From NCBI RefSeq assembly GCF_012641745.1, contig NZ_WEHZ01000011.1, positions 82,897 through 146,896 of the forward strand: a DNA stretch of 64,000 nt, read 5' to 3'. Below are positions 19,194-27,817 of the stretch, piece after piece. This DNA comes from Pseudoalteromonas peptidolytica (GTDB taxonomy: Bacteria; Pseudomonadota; Gammaproteobacteria; Enterobacterales; Alteromonadaceae). The notes under the pieces are model-generated. The model saw only the letters and a list, made by a program, of their open reading frames with translations. It ran no database searches and was not told the origin of the DNA. Within the stretch, counting starts at the first letter, position 1. Each line of letters starts with the position of its first letter. Position numbers and translations under genes: made by a program.

Positions 19194-21428
19194 TTACATT
19201 GAACTATATTTTTCACGCAGCTGCTGGCGGACAAATTCAGCAACGGTGTTAAATACGAAAGTAAAAATAAATAATACAAAGGCAGCTAAGAACAAGATGC
19301 GGTAATGTGAGCTTCCCACTTCAGATTCTGGCATTTCAACCGCGATATTCGCTGCAAGCGTACGCATACCTTGGAATATACTCCAGTCCATAATTGGCGT
19401 GTTCCCCGTTGCCATTAATACAATCATGGTTTCGCCAACTGCGCGTCCTAAACCCATCATCACAGCAGAGAAGATACCAGGACTTGCTGTCAGTAATACA
19501 ACGCGAACCAAAGTTTGCCACTGCGTAGCACCGAGTGCCAGTGAGCCATTTGAAAGGTGCTTGGGTACGCTAAATACCGCATCTTCAGCAATCGAGAAGA
19601 TAGTAGGAATGACTGCAAAGCCCATTGCGATACCTACTACTAGGGAGTTACGCTGGTCAAATGTTAGACCTAGCTCATTAGTTAAATATTGGCGCACATT
19701 ACCGCCAAACAACCAAGACTCAATACCGCCGCTCATGGCAAACGAGAGCCAACCAACAATCAGTACCACTGGGATAAGCAAAATTGAATGCCAACCTTCA
19801 GGCACAACGTGTCTTATTTTTGCGGGTAATTTAGTCCAGCCAAATGCCGTTGCAATCATTGCTATTGGTAATAACACCAATAGAGCAACCACTGCTGGTA
19901 GATGAGTTTCAATTAAAGGAGCAAGCCAAAGACCCGCTAAAAAGCCCAAGATAACCGTAGGTAGTGCTTCCATAATTTCTACCGTTGGTTTAACGACTCG
20001 ACGCAACTCACTGGACATAAAGTAAGCCGTGTAAATAGCTGACGCTAGCGCTATAGGTACTGCAAATAACATAGCGTACATTGCTGCTTTAATCGTACCG
20101 AATGAAATTGGTACTAGGGAAAATTTAGACTCAAAGTCATCGCTAGCTGATGTGGATTGCCAAGTGTAAGCAGGCTCTGGGTAACCTTCGTACCACACCT
20201 CTTGCCATAATGCAGACCACGTTACCTCTGGGTGTTCATTATGCAGTTCAACAACCGTCAAGGTATCATCAGCGAGTAGTAAAGCCGCGTTCGCACGTGG
20301 TGCAACAGCAAATTTTTGTATTGCTTTATCCGTCACTTTACCTTGCCATAAGTGTGCTTCACTGGTGGTGTAATACAGACCAAGTTCACCATTTTCATTG
20401 GTTGTGAAAAAAGTGCGACGATAAAACTCACTGAACAAGTTTACTCTTTTACTCTTGGGCGTCTCAAATGAGCGTATTTTGTCAAATTGACGCCCATTAT
20501 CGGTATTGATTTCAAACCATTGAGACACTTCACCATTATCATTAGCAAGCATCAGCGAGTTTGCACCAGCGAGCAAATTCATATTGACTAAGTTGGCATT
20601 TTCTTCATTTGCCGCGAGTAATTGGAATAACTCTACTTCTGAAGCATACCGTGTATCAAACACATAGACTTGGTTAGCAGAACGAACAAAGGTGCGTGAT
20701 GTGTCTGGTGAAATCAGTAGCTCGTCAACACGACCGTCTATATCCAACTCCGTGCGCTCAACCGCCCATTCAACTTCACCAGTAAACATATTCTCTTCAG
20801 CAACGTAAGAAGCAAAAATTACACGCTTGTCAGCTGTTTGCGCAACCACTGCAGTTTTGTCTTCAAAATGGCTAAACGCAAATTTGTGGATTGCTTGACC
20901 TTGCTCATCTACAATAAGTTGCTTGGCGTTTAGTGGGTAACTTAGACGTGGTGTCAATACACGTTGATTACCGGGAAAGCTGACCATAAACATGGGCTTG
21001 ACTAGCTGCACTTGTCCATTATCAAGACCAAATGCATACTGACCCAAAAATGGGGCACTTTCCGCAAATGCAGTTACATTACCATCTAGATTAACGTTAA
21101 GCGAGTCCAGTAGCTTACCAGCACCTTCGCCTTTGATTTGATAATAATCAACCGTACCGCTGCGCCTAAGTAAATAGGCAATTTCAGTTTGTTCTTCAAC
21201 GCCGATACCTAGGTATTTCTGCTCTTGCACTAGCTGAATGTCCATTCTTTTTTCAACCTTTGCAGATTCAAAAATGGGCTGAACAACATACAGTAAGTAA
21301 AAGAAGATAAGTAAAAGTGCGATTAAGACCATTACTCCACCGGAGGTAATGCCAAATTGTGCAAACCTGTCTTTGAATAGACGGCTTCTATCCGTTTTAA
21401 AGGATGGCTTTTGCGGATTGGAAGTCAT
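19194..21428 (-). CDS. pstC: Phosphate ABC transporter permease PstC, long form
   Basis: A 744-residue permease, against about 320 for E. coli PstC. One N-terminal helix leads into a predicted periplasmic domain of about 400 residues with repeated beta-strand blocks that look propeller-like. The permease core has FGTIKAAMYAMLFAVPIALASAIY, EALPTVILGFLAG and the coupling loop HLSNGSLALGATQWQTLVRV. I use ATG 21428; the more upstream in-frame start at 21461 would fall on the predicted -10 box. It heads the pst operon behind a Pho box, and no pstS is adjacent. Confidence 0.92.
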   Translation of the reverse strand: MTSNPQKPSFKTDRSRLFKDRFAQFGITSGGVMVLIALLLIFFYLLYVVQPIFESAKVEKRMDIQLVQEQKYLGIGVEEQTEIAYLLRRSGTVDYYQIKGEGAGKLLDSLNVNLDGNVTAFAESAPFLGQYAFGLDNGQVQLVKPMFMVSFPGNQRVLTPRLSYPLNAKQLIVDEQGQAIHKFAFSHFEDKTAVVAQTADKRVIFASYVAEENMFTGEVEWAVERTELDIDGRVDELLISPDTSRTFVRSANQVYVFDTRYASEVELFQLLAANEENANLVNMNLLAGANSLMLANDNGEVSQWFEINTDNGRQFDKIRSFETPKSKRVNLFSEFYRRTFFTTNENGELGLYYTTSEAHLWQGKVTDKAIQKFAVAPRANAALLLADDTLTVVELHNEHPEVTWSALWQEVWYEGYPEPAYTWQSTSASDDFESKFSLVPISFGTIKAAMYAMLFAVPIALASAIYTAYFMSSELRRVVKPTVEIMEALPTVILGFLAGLWLAPLIETHLPAVVALLVLLPIAMIATAFGWTKLPAKIRHVVPEGWHSILLIPVVLIVGWLSFAMSGGIESWLFGGNVRQYLTNELGLTFDQRNSLVVGIAMGFAVIPTIFSIAEDAVFSVPKHLSNGSLALGATQWQTLVRVVLLTASPGIFSAVMMGLGRAVGETMIVLMATGNTPIMDWSIFQGMRTLAANIAVEMPESEVGSSHYRILFLAAFVLFIFTFVFNTVAEFVRQQLREKYSSM

Positions 21429-21461
21429 CAATATACCCTTTGGTTTTAAAATTGCGGGCAT

Positions 21462-21493
21462 TATATTTCATCAAGATGACAGTTGTGTTACAC
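21462..21493 (-). promoter_or_regulatory. PhoB box and -10 of the pst operon
   Basis: On the minus strand GTGTAAC-ACAA-CTGTCAT (21476-21493) is followed after 10 bp by TATAAT. The second half-site is a perfect PhoB repeat; the first matches 4 of 7. The spacing of box to -10 is that of known Pho promoters, where PhoB replaces the -35. Transcription should start just upstream of 21450, which supports ATG 21428 as the pstC start. Within 21429-21732 the only other structure I see is the palindrome at 21661. Confidence 0.8.
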
Positions 21494-21660
21494 CCAATAC
21501 ACAATTGCACGTTATTCAATTACCTTAGGGCTGAGTTTTATTATCAAAAAAAATAAACCAAACTGAACAAAAAACAACCTCCATGTTAAGTTAGAGTAAA
21601 GGCCTAAATTTCGTTGCATTTCTTTACATTAAGTGTTTCCAGAGACTGGACAAAGCCAGT

Positions 21661-21678
21661 ATTTAGACTAGTCTAAAT
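21661..21678. promoter_or_regulatory. Perfect 18-bp palindrome upstream of the GcvR-like gene
   Basis: ATTTAGACTAGTCTAAAT is perfectly self-complementary and lies 55 bp before the start of the ACT-domain gene. It looks like an operator for a dimeric regulator; I cannot name the regulator. Confidence 0.45.
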
Positions 21679-21732
21679 CATGCGCCGAATTCGTTTTTTC
21701 GCCTACGGGCGCCACAAAAAAAGAGACATGAT

Positions 21733-22239
21733 ATGAAGCAGTTAATATTAACACTTATAGGTAAGGACCAGCCGGGTCTCGTCGAGAAAATATCATCTAC
21801 AATTCTTTCTCACCATGGTAATTGGTTAACGAGTAATTTAAGTCATTTAGCAGGTCACTTTGCAGGTATAGTGCAAATTGAAGTCGCTGAAGAACATTTG
21901 CAAGAAATACAAGAGGCACTGTACGCACTACCTGGTTTAGAGGTAAAAATAGAGTCAGGCGAAACGTCAGCAACACAGGCAGAGCCCGACACGCTCAATT
22001 TAGTGATTACTGGTAATGACAGACCGGGAATAGTCCAAGAGCTCGCGACTGTTATTCGCCATAAAGGGGCGAATATTACCCACCTCACATCGAAACAACG
22101 CAGTGCACCGAATTGGGGACTCCCTATTTTTAGCGCTTTTGCCACAGTTACTTTACCTGTTGGCATGGTGAAAGAAAACGTCGTAGATGCACTTGAATCA
22201 ATCACCAGTGATTTGATTGTCGACATAGAAGAGAGCTAA
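21733..22239 (+). CDS. ACT-domain protein, GcvR (glycine cleavage regulator) family
   Basis: A 168-residue cytoplasmic protein of two tandem ACT domains, each opening with the ligand-binding style motif: LTLIGKDQPGLVEKISSTI (about 5-23) and LVITGNDRPGIVQELATVI (about 91-109). This matches the GcvR family, which in E. coli binds GcvA and glycine. No gcvA or gcv operon is near, so the partner is unknown. AAGAGAC provides a modest ribosome site. It is upstream of ppk, but a hairpin region and a Pho box lie between, so it is probably a separate unit. Confidence 0.85.
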   Translation: MKQLILTLIGKDQPGLVEKISSTILSHHGNWLTSNLSHLAGHFAGIVQIEVAEEHLQEIQEALYALPGLEVKIESGETSATQAEPDTLNLVITGNDRPGIVQELATVIRHKGANITHLTSKQRSAPNWGLPIFSAFATVTLPVGMVKENVVDALESITSDLIVDIEES

Positions 22240-22293
22240 AAGCTGCACTATACTCAAGATAGTCTTATGGCAAACACAACAGGCGCCTCGTGT

Positions 22294-22311
22294 TTGTCAT
22301 AATAGTGTCAT
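22294..22311 (+). promoter_or_regulatory. PhoB box upstream of ppk-ppx
   Basis: TTGTCAT-AATA-GTGTCAT: two half-sites each matching CTGTCAT at 6 of 7, separated by exactly 4 bp, 34 bp before the ppk start. The -10 expected 10 bp downstream would be TAAGCT, which is weak. A hairpin (CAAACAC..GTGTTTG, about 22270-22297) just overlaps its left edge. Confidence 0.7.
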
Positions 22312-22344
22312 ACACCCTGCTTAAGCTGTAGAAAAGCTGTACCT

Positions 22345-24453
22345 ATGGAAAGCACAATGCAGGCCGTATCTTTAGAGCATAAAACCATCACACACTTTGC
22401 CAAAGAATTAAGCTGGCTCTCGTTTAACGAACGCGTTTTACAAGAAGCTAAGGATCCCGCTAATCCGATCATCGAACGGATCCGATTTCTTGGTATATTT
22501 TCCAATAACTTAGATGAATTTTTTCAAGTACGAGTCGCAGACGTTAAACGTCGTATCCTGCTAAATAACTTACCTGATACTAACTTTGACGAAGATGAGG
22601 CACTACTTGCTGACATTCAAAAAAAAGTACTAGAACTCGGTAAAAAGTTCAATGCTATATACGCTCAAATATTGAAGGACTTGAATGAGCATAATATTCA
22701 CGTTAAACAGCCTGAAGTCTTATCTGATTTTCATAAAAATTGGTTAGCAAATTATTTCAAAGATCAAGTTTTGCCACACTTGCTACCGATGATGATTAAT
22801 GAGAGTAAAGACTATTCAGACAATATTAATGACACCATGACTTATCTGTTCGTTGAGCTCAATGGTGAAAAGCAGCACCATGCTTTTTTAGAGGTTCCGA
22901 CTGATCGCCTAAACCGCTTTGTACAGCTCCCTCCTGAAAAAACACGCCGACATAAAACGATTGTTTTACTGGATGATGTCGTGCGCTTTTTTATTGCCGA
23001 CGTGTTCAAGAGTTTCTTTAAATTCGAACGTATCGACGCTTACTCGATGAAACTCACCCGAGATGCTGAATACAACTTAGACGACGAATTAGAAGAAGGC
23101 GTACTTGATACGATGTCTAAGGGCCTCAAACAGCGCCTTTATGCTGAACCTGTGAGGCTTGTATACGAAGAGACAATGCCTGAAGAAATGCTTAAGCTGA
23201 TGAAAAAACGATTAGGTGTTACCGGCCAAGACGCTATGATCCCAGCAGGTCGCTATCGTAACTTCAGAGACTTTATTTCATTTCCAAATGTTGGCCGTGG
23301 CTACTTAGAAAATAAACCATTACCGCCACTACAAAGCGCAGCTTTTAGCAAATATAGCAGTGTCTTTAGAGCAATATCTGCTCAAGATATTTTGCTGTAT
23401 TATCCGTATCACACCTTTAATCATATGCTTGAGTATGTGCGTCAAGCTGCATTCGATCCACGAGTGACCCAAATAAAGGTAAATATCTATCGTGTTGCAA
23501 AACAGTCTCGGCTGATTGCCTCTTTGGTCAGTGCAGCAAAAAACGGTAAAAAAGTTACCGTAATGGTTGAGCTAAAAGCGCGGTTTGATGAACAAAATAA
23601 CATTGAGTGGGCAAAGCTTATGAGCGAGTATGGCATCAAAGTGATGCTCGGGATCCCGGCACTCAAAGTACACAGCAAGCTGTGTGTGGTACACCGCAAA
23701 GAAAAAGGAAAAATAGTAAAGTACGCGCATATTGGTACTGGTAACTTCCACGAAAAAACGGCGCGTATCTACACCGACTTTAGCTTATTCACTAAACATC
23801 CCGATATTACAGAAGAATGTGATAGTGTCTTTCGTTTTATCGAAAGTAGTTATTTACCATTTAAGTTTGACCACCTAATGATTTCACCACTTAATGCTCG
23901 TAGTAAAATTACTGAGTTAATTGATGATGAAATCAAACACTCAGAGCAAGGGCGAAGCGGAAAAGTAACAATAAAAATTAATAACTTAGTCGATAAACAG
24001 CTTGTTGATAAACTATATGAAGCATCTCGAAAAGGGGTAAAGATCCGCCTGATTGTGCGCGGTATGTGCGCGCTTATACCGGGGTTACATCAATTTAGCG
24101 ATAACATCAAAATCATTAGTATTGTCGATAGGTTTTTAGAACACCCTAGAGTAATGATATTTGATAATAATGGCGAGCCACGAGTGTTTATCTCATCTGC
24201 TGACTGGATGACCCGCAACCTTGACCACCGCGTTGAAGTGGGCACCCCTATTTATGCAGAGCATTTGAAAAAGCTTATCATCGACGTCATTGAGTTGCAG
24301 TTTAAAGATAGAACGAAAGCAAGAGTCATTGACGCTGAACAGAAGAATCTGTACGTTCGCCGTGGCAACCGTAAAAAAATTCGTTCTCAAATTGCGATTT
24401 ATGACCATCTAAAAAAATGGGAATCACAGCAATTAACGGGAACTAAAGAGTAA
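22345..24453 (+). CDS. ppk: Polyphosphate kinase 1
   Basis: A 702-residue enzyme of the PPK1 family, making inorganic polyphosphate from ATP. N-terminal NRELSWL-like motif (KELSWLSFNERVLQEA), FSNNLDEFFQVRV, and the two phospholipase-D-like catalytic parts: KVHSKLCVVHR with the autophosphorylated His, YAHIGTGNFHEKTARIYTDFSLFT, and in the last third SSADWMTRNLDHRVEVGTPI. Length is normal. ppx follows 18 bp downstream in the same direction. The Pho box upstream suggests induction by phosphate starvation. Confidence 0.97.
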   Translation: MESTMQAVSLEHKTITHFAKELSWLSFNERVLQEAKDPANPIIERIRFLGIFSNNLDEFFQVRVADVKRRILLNNLPDTNFDEDEALLADIQKKVLELGKKFNAIYAQILKDLNEHNIHVKQPEVLSDFHKNWLANYFKDQVLPHLLPMMINESKDYSDNINDTMTYLFVELNGEKQHHAFLEVPTDRLNRFVQLPPEKTRRHKTIVLLDDVVRFFIADVFKSFFKFERIDAYSMKLTRDAEYNLDDELEEGVLDTMSKGLKQRLYAEPVRLVYEETMPEEMLKLMKKRLGVTGQDAMIPAGRYRNFRDFISFPNVGRGYLENKPLPPLQSAAFSKYSSVFRAISAQDILLYYPYHTFNHMLEYVRQAAFDPRVTQIKVNIYRVAKQSRLIASLVSAAKNGKKVTVMVELKARFDEQNNIEWAKLMSEYGIKVMLGIPALKVHSKLCVVHRKEKGKIVKYAHIGTGNFHEKTARIYTDFSLFTKHPDITEECDSVFRFIESSYLPFKFDHLMISPLNARSKITELIDDEIKHSEQGRSGKVTIKINNLVDKQLVDKLYEASRKGVKIRLIVRGMCALIPGLHQFSDNIKIISIVDRFLEHPRVMIFDNNGEPRVFISSADWMTRNLDHRVEVGTPIYAEHLKKLIIDVIELQFKDRTKARVIDAEQKNLYVRRGNRKKIRSQIAIYDHLKKWESQQLTGTKE

Positions 24454-24471
24454 ACTTGTTAGGATTAATGT

Positions 24472-25947
24472 ATGCGCGACTACCCTTCTATTGCAGCTGT
24501 GGATTTAGGTTCAAATAGTTTTCACCTTGTTGTTGCAAGAGAAGTTGATGGTCGCTTACAACTGCTCCATAAAGAGAAACAAAGAGTTTACTTGGCCTCT
24601 GGTCTGGACAGCAACTTTAATCTCAGTGACGAAGCTATCGCAAGAGCACTAGATACCTTGTCACAATTTGCGACAACTTTGCATGGCTTTCCAAAAGAGT
24701 CTGTTCAAGTAGTAGCGACTTATACATTACGAAATTGCAAAAATCTCAATTACTTTATTGCCAAAGCAAAACAAGTTTTTCCCTACCCGATTAATGTAAT
24801 TTCTGGTCAAGAAGAAGCGCGTCTTATTTATCAAGGTGTAGCAAATTACGAACATGATACGCACAACCGCTTAGTTATCGATATAGGCGGTGGCAGTACA
24901 GAACTGGTGATAGGACAACACCTGACCCATAAGCTTTTGAGTAGTCGTAATGTGGGCTGTGTGACCATGAATAAAGCATATTTTGCTGATGGCAAGTTAT
25001 CAGCAAAACGCTTTAAAAAAGCAGAGATCAAGGCCGAACAGCATATCGAGAGTATTGCTGCTAGCTACTTAAAACTTGGCTGGAATACAGTGATAGGCAC
25101 CTCTGGAACTATCAAAACTATTGCAGCTATGGTCGCTGAGTTAACCGCAAGTGATGAGATAACACTTGCAAAGCTTGAGCAAATAAAGCAACTCTTTATT
25201 GACGCTCAGCATATTAATAACGTCACTTTAAAATCACTGCCAGAAGAAAGAAAAGTCAGTATTTCAGGCGGCCTTGCAGTATTAATTGCATTATTCCGAC
25301 AGCTACATATTGCAACCATGCGTCTAAGTGATTATGCGCTTAGAGAAGGCTTATTATTTGAAATGCATCAAACGGAAGCATTTGATATTCGAACCCGAAC
25401 TATCAATGCTTTTAGTGACCATTACAACATAGATAAATTACATGCTGACAATATATGTGAAACTATTCAGTTGTTTACATCGCAACTGAAAACCCACTGG
25501 CCGTTATCAAACTACGATGTAGAAATGCTTTGCTGGGCAGCAAAACTGCATGAGGTAGGCCTCGTGATTAACTCATCAGGAATGCATAAACACGGGGCGT
25601 ATATTGTTAGACACAGTCAACTGCCAGGCTTTACGCAAGCTCAGCAATTAACACTCAGCGCATTGGTACGGTTTTATCGAAAGAAAATTAAATTACCTGA
25701 ATTACTTGAGCTGATTGAAGGGGAATTAAGTCATTTTAGCCGCCTATTGGCAATTTTTCGCTTGAGTATACTAGTGAACCAAAAGCGTCAGCAGGAGCAA
25801 CTTCCTGAACTTAGTATCGCAGCCCTAGACAATACGCTAGTGTTGCACGTTGGAGCACAGTGGCTTGCTTCCCATTCATTATTTGAAGCCGATTTAGAAC
25901 AAGAGCAGGGATATTTAAAAGCATTGGGGATCCAGCTGACATTCTAA
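24472..25947 (+). CDS. ppx: Exopolyphosphatase (Ppx/GppA family)
   Basis: A 491-residue cytoplasmic enzyme removing terminal phosphate from polyphosphate; a pppGpp phosphatase activity is possible for the family. ASKHA ATPase-fold motifs are visible: AAVDLGSNSFHLVV at the N-terminus, ATYTLRNCKN, ISGQEEARLIYQGV and IDIGGGSTELVIG, then a C-terminal HD-like helical region from about 310. As ppk and ppx share a transcript, synthesis and breakdown of polyphosphate are probably controlled together. AGGA precedes the ATG. Confidence 0.94.
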   Translation: MRDYPSIAAVDLGSNSFHLVVAREVDGRLQLLHKEKQRVYLASGLDSNFNLSDEAIARALDTLSQFATTLHGFPKESVQVVATYTLRNCKNLNYFIAKAKQVFPYPINVISGQEEARLIYQGVANYEHDTHNRLVIDIGGGSTELVIGQHLTHKLLSSRNVGCVTMNKAYFADGKLSAKRFKKAEIKAEQHIESIAASYLKLGWNTVIGTSGTIKTIAAMVAELTASDEITLAKLEQIKQLFIDAQHINNVTLKSLPEERKVSISGGLAVLIALFRQLHIATMRLSDYALREGLLFEMHQTEAFDIRTRTINAFSDHYNIDKLHADNICETIQLFTSQLKTHWPLSNYDVEMLCWAAKLHEVGLVINSSGMHKHGAYIVRHSQLPGFTQAQQLTLSALVRFYRKKIKLPELLELIEGELSHFSRLLAIFRLSILVNQKRQQEQLPELSIAALDNTLVLHVGAQWLASHSLFEADLEQEQGYLKALGIQLTF

Positions 25948-26095
25948 AGATTAGGACATCAAGACGCTGGCGATGACAGTGTTATCAACAGGTTTTTTGT
26001 CTCAAAATAGCAAACTTAGTTAAGAGATATAATCAAGCAATCATAATGGATAACAGCGACAAAGAAATATACAGCGACTCAAAGTAGAGGTTTTA

Positions 26096-26255
26096 TACCA
26101 ATTTGCTTAATTAAGTGGTCTATTTTGAGGCGAGAAAATCTTGTCGATAACTAGGAAAAAATTTTGCTATTTAGTTGTTCTAAATGAGAAATTTTTAACG
26201 CTGTTAGCGTCAGATTTACTCCTTCAAATTGAGCAAGTATTAAGTCAAATTGGTA
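26096..26255. mobile_element. Miniature inverted-repeat element, short form
   Basis: A 160-bp element from TACCAATTTG to CAAATTGGTA with TTA duplications at 26093-26095 and 26256-26258. The right duplication is itself the TAA stop codon of the minus-strand gene next to it. The hairpin cassette of the long form is absent; only TAGGA stands in its place after GTCGATAAC. Internal palindromes include CTTAATTAAG and ACGCTGTTAGCGT. In 25948-26095 I see nothing further. Confidence 0.88.
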
Positions 26256-27533
26256 TTATTCAATCTCTTCGGTAACGATGGAGAGAATATCATCCGCATA
26301 CGCTCTACTAGCGAGCGCCATATCATATAAATAGTTGGTTGGTGTGGCAGGTCTAATCGCTTTTAGTATACGCTCGGCTTCTTTCCAATCGTTCCGCTCA
26401 ATTTCAAACGCCAAACGCAAAGCCCCCCCCAGCAACCCCTGATAGCTCAGCAGTGCACTTGAGAGTGAATCATCAAGTGAAAACTCAGATGCAATAACAG
26501 CAAGCTCAACATCGAGGATAACATCCAAAATAGACATCAATCCCAATAAGTAGCCCGTTTCAGCCATTTCTTCACCACCAGGCATGAGAAAGGTCTCTAC
26601 AAATTTAGCACGTACTAAGCCTATTCTAGTAAGCTCACTTGGCTTATCAGAACCAAGTTCACTCAGCGCAAGAACTTTAACAAACTGTCTTATTGCATCT
26701 TCACCGAGATATACAACCGCTTGAGAAATTGACTTAATTTCTAATCTTTCTTCTCCAGCTCTGGCATTGGCAAGCTTCAATAATCTGGCTGTTAAGCTAA
26801 GATCTTTACTCACCCGAGATTGTATTTCTTTGAAACAAAGTGATTTTTTGGCTGTCGCCTGTAGCAGCTGGAATACCACCATTTTTGATGGTTCAACATT
26901 ACCGTGATTGAGCATTTCCGGTTTAGCGAAAAAGAAGCCTTGAAAATAGTCAGCGCCTGAGGTTTTGATAAGCTCAAATTCGTCTTTTGTTTCGATCCGC
27001 TCAACGATGACTTTTATATCAGGAAACTGTCGCTTCAGCCGCTTCACAGCCATATTTGTTTTTATGATCGGCTGCTCAACTTCCACTTTGACAAACTCTA
27101 CTAACGGTAATAACGGCTCCCACTTAGCATCACCATCATAATCATCCAGAGCAAAGCGGTAGCCTTTTTGCGTGAGTTTAGTCACAGTATTCACTAAAGA
27201 AGGAATATCTTTCGAACGCTCCACTATCTCAATCACAATTTTTTGTGGAGAAAGTAGTTTTGGCAACTCTTGTAATAGTGATTCATCGGAGAGATTAATA
27301 AAGGCTAACTGCCCTGCGGCTAATCGGTCTACCCCGATAAACATAAGCGAGTTAAAGAACATTCGGCCGGTTGCTTGACCATCGCTCACCCCAACAGGAA
27401 ACGCGTTATTGTCTGAGTCACGATAAAGCAGCTCATAGGCAAAAACTTCCTGATCAGGCCGCAAAATAGCCTGCCTAGCAATATACTGTACTGCTGATTT
27501 GCGAATTTCAGTCACCGGACCACTCATTAACAT
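26256..27533 (-). CDS. EAL/HDOD-domain signalling protein with degenerate EAL
   Basis: A 425-residue cytoplasmic protein of the YuxH type: an EAL-like fold (about 15-215) followed by HDOD (about 220-415). The EAL signature reads YELLYR, DDFG is replaced by DDYD, and only parts of the metal-binding set survive, so phosphodiesterase activity is unlikely. It probably acts through protein contacts, as inferred for this family in motility and stress pathways. HDOD features include LTARLLKLANA and SISQAVVYLGEDAIRQFVKVLAL. Its TAA stop codon is the target duplication of the adjacent miniature element. A second in-frame ATG at 27527 is an equally good start. Confidence 0.9.
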   Translation of the reverse strand: MLMSGPVTEIRKSAVQYIARQAILRPDQEVFAYELLYRDSDNNAFPVGVSDGQATGRMFFNSLMFIGVDRLAAGQLAFINLSDESLLQELPKLLSPQKIVIEIVERSKDIPSLVNTVTKLTQKGYRFALDDYDGDAKWEPLLPLVEFVKVEVEQPIIKTNMAVKRLKRQFPDIKVIVERIETKDEFELIKTSGADYFQGFFFAKPEMLNHGNVEPSKMVVFQLLQATAKKSLCFKEIQSRVSKDLSLTARLLKLANARAGEERLEIKSISQAVVYLGEDAIRQFVKVLALSELGSDKPSELTRIGLVRAKFVETFLMPGGEEMAETGYLLGLMSILDVILDVELAVIASEFSLDDSLSSALLSYQGLLGGALRLAFEIERNDWKEAERILKAIRPATPTNYLYDMALASRAYADDILSIVTEEIE

Positions 27534-27733
27534 TCGTATCCTTTAGAAGCCAAAAGGAAACCACGTATCTGGAAGCGTATAATATGGTTACGCCTTGGGC
27601 AATAAAAAGTTTCTATATTTTACAACACTTATAACCAAAAGTTACCACCTATTCATTTTAAGTGTGGTTTTACAGCAGCTTGATTACAATATAGATAAAA
27701 TAGATAGTACTTGACCTGAACTTGGAGCAGGAA

Positions 27734-27808
27734 ATGAGTTATACCAAGTCTAGGTTACTTATTAAAAGCTTCAGCGCTCCCTTGTCTTTATTTGAGCAGT
27801 TAAGCTAA
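27734..27808 (+). CDS. Possible 24-residue upstream peptide
   Basis: An ATG with an excellent ribosome site (GGAGCAGGAA) opens 24 codons ending 9 bp before the next gene. The peptide starts MSYTKSRLLIK and is basic then hydrophobic. It could be a leader controlling translation of the solute-binding protein gene, or chance. The rest of 27534-27817 is AT-rich with promoter-like TTGATT and TATAGAT sequences. Confidence 0.3.
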   Translation: MSYTKSRLLIKSFSAPLSLFEQLS

Positions 27809-27817
27809 GATGGGACT

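Noticed and set aside
21429..21461. An 11-residue N-terminal extension of PstC starting at 21461
   Set aside because: It would begin on the -10 hexamer of the Pho promoter, upstream of the expected transcript start.
22265..22300. Rho-independent terminator after the GcvR-like gene
   Set aside because: CAAACAC/GTGTTTG can pair but there is no T-run, and its right arm just overlaps the Pho box; kept only as a hairpin mentioned there.
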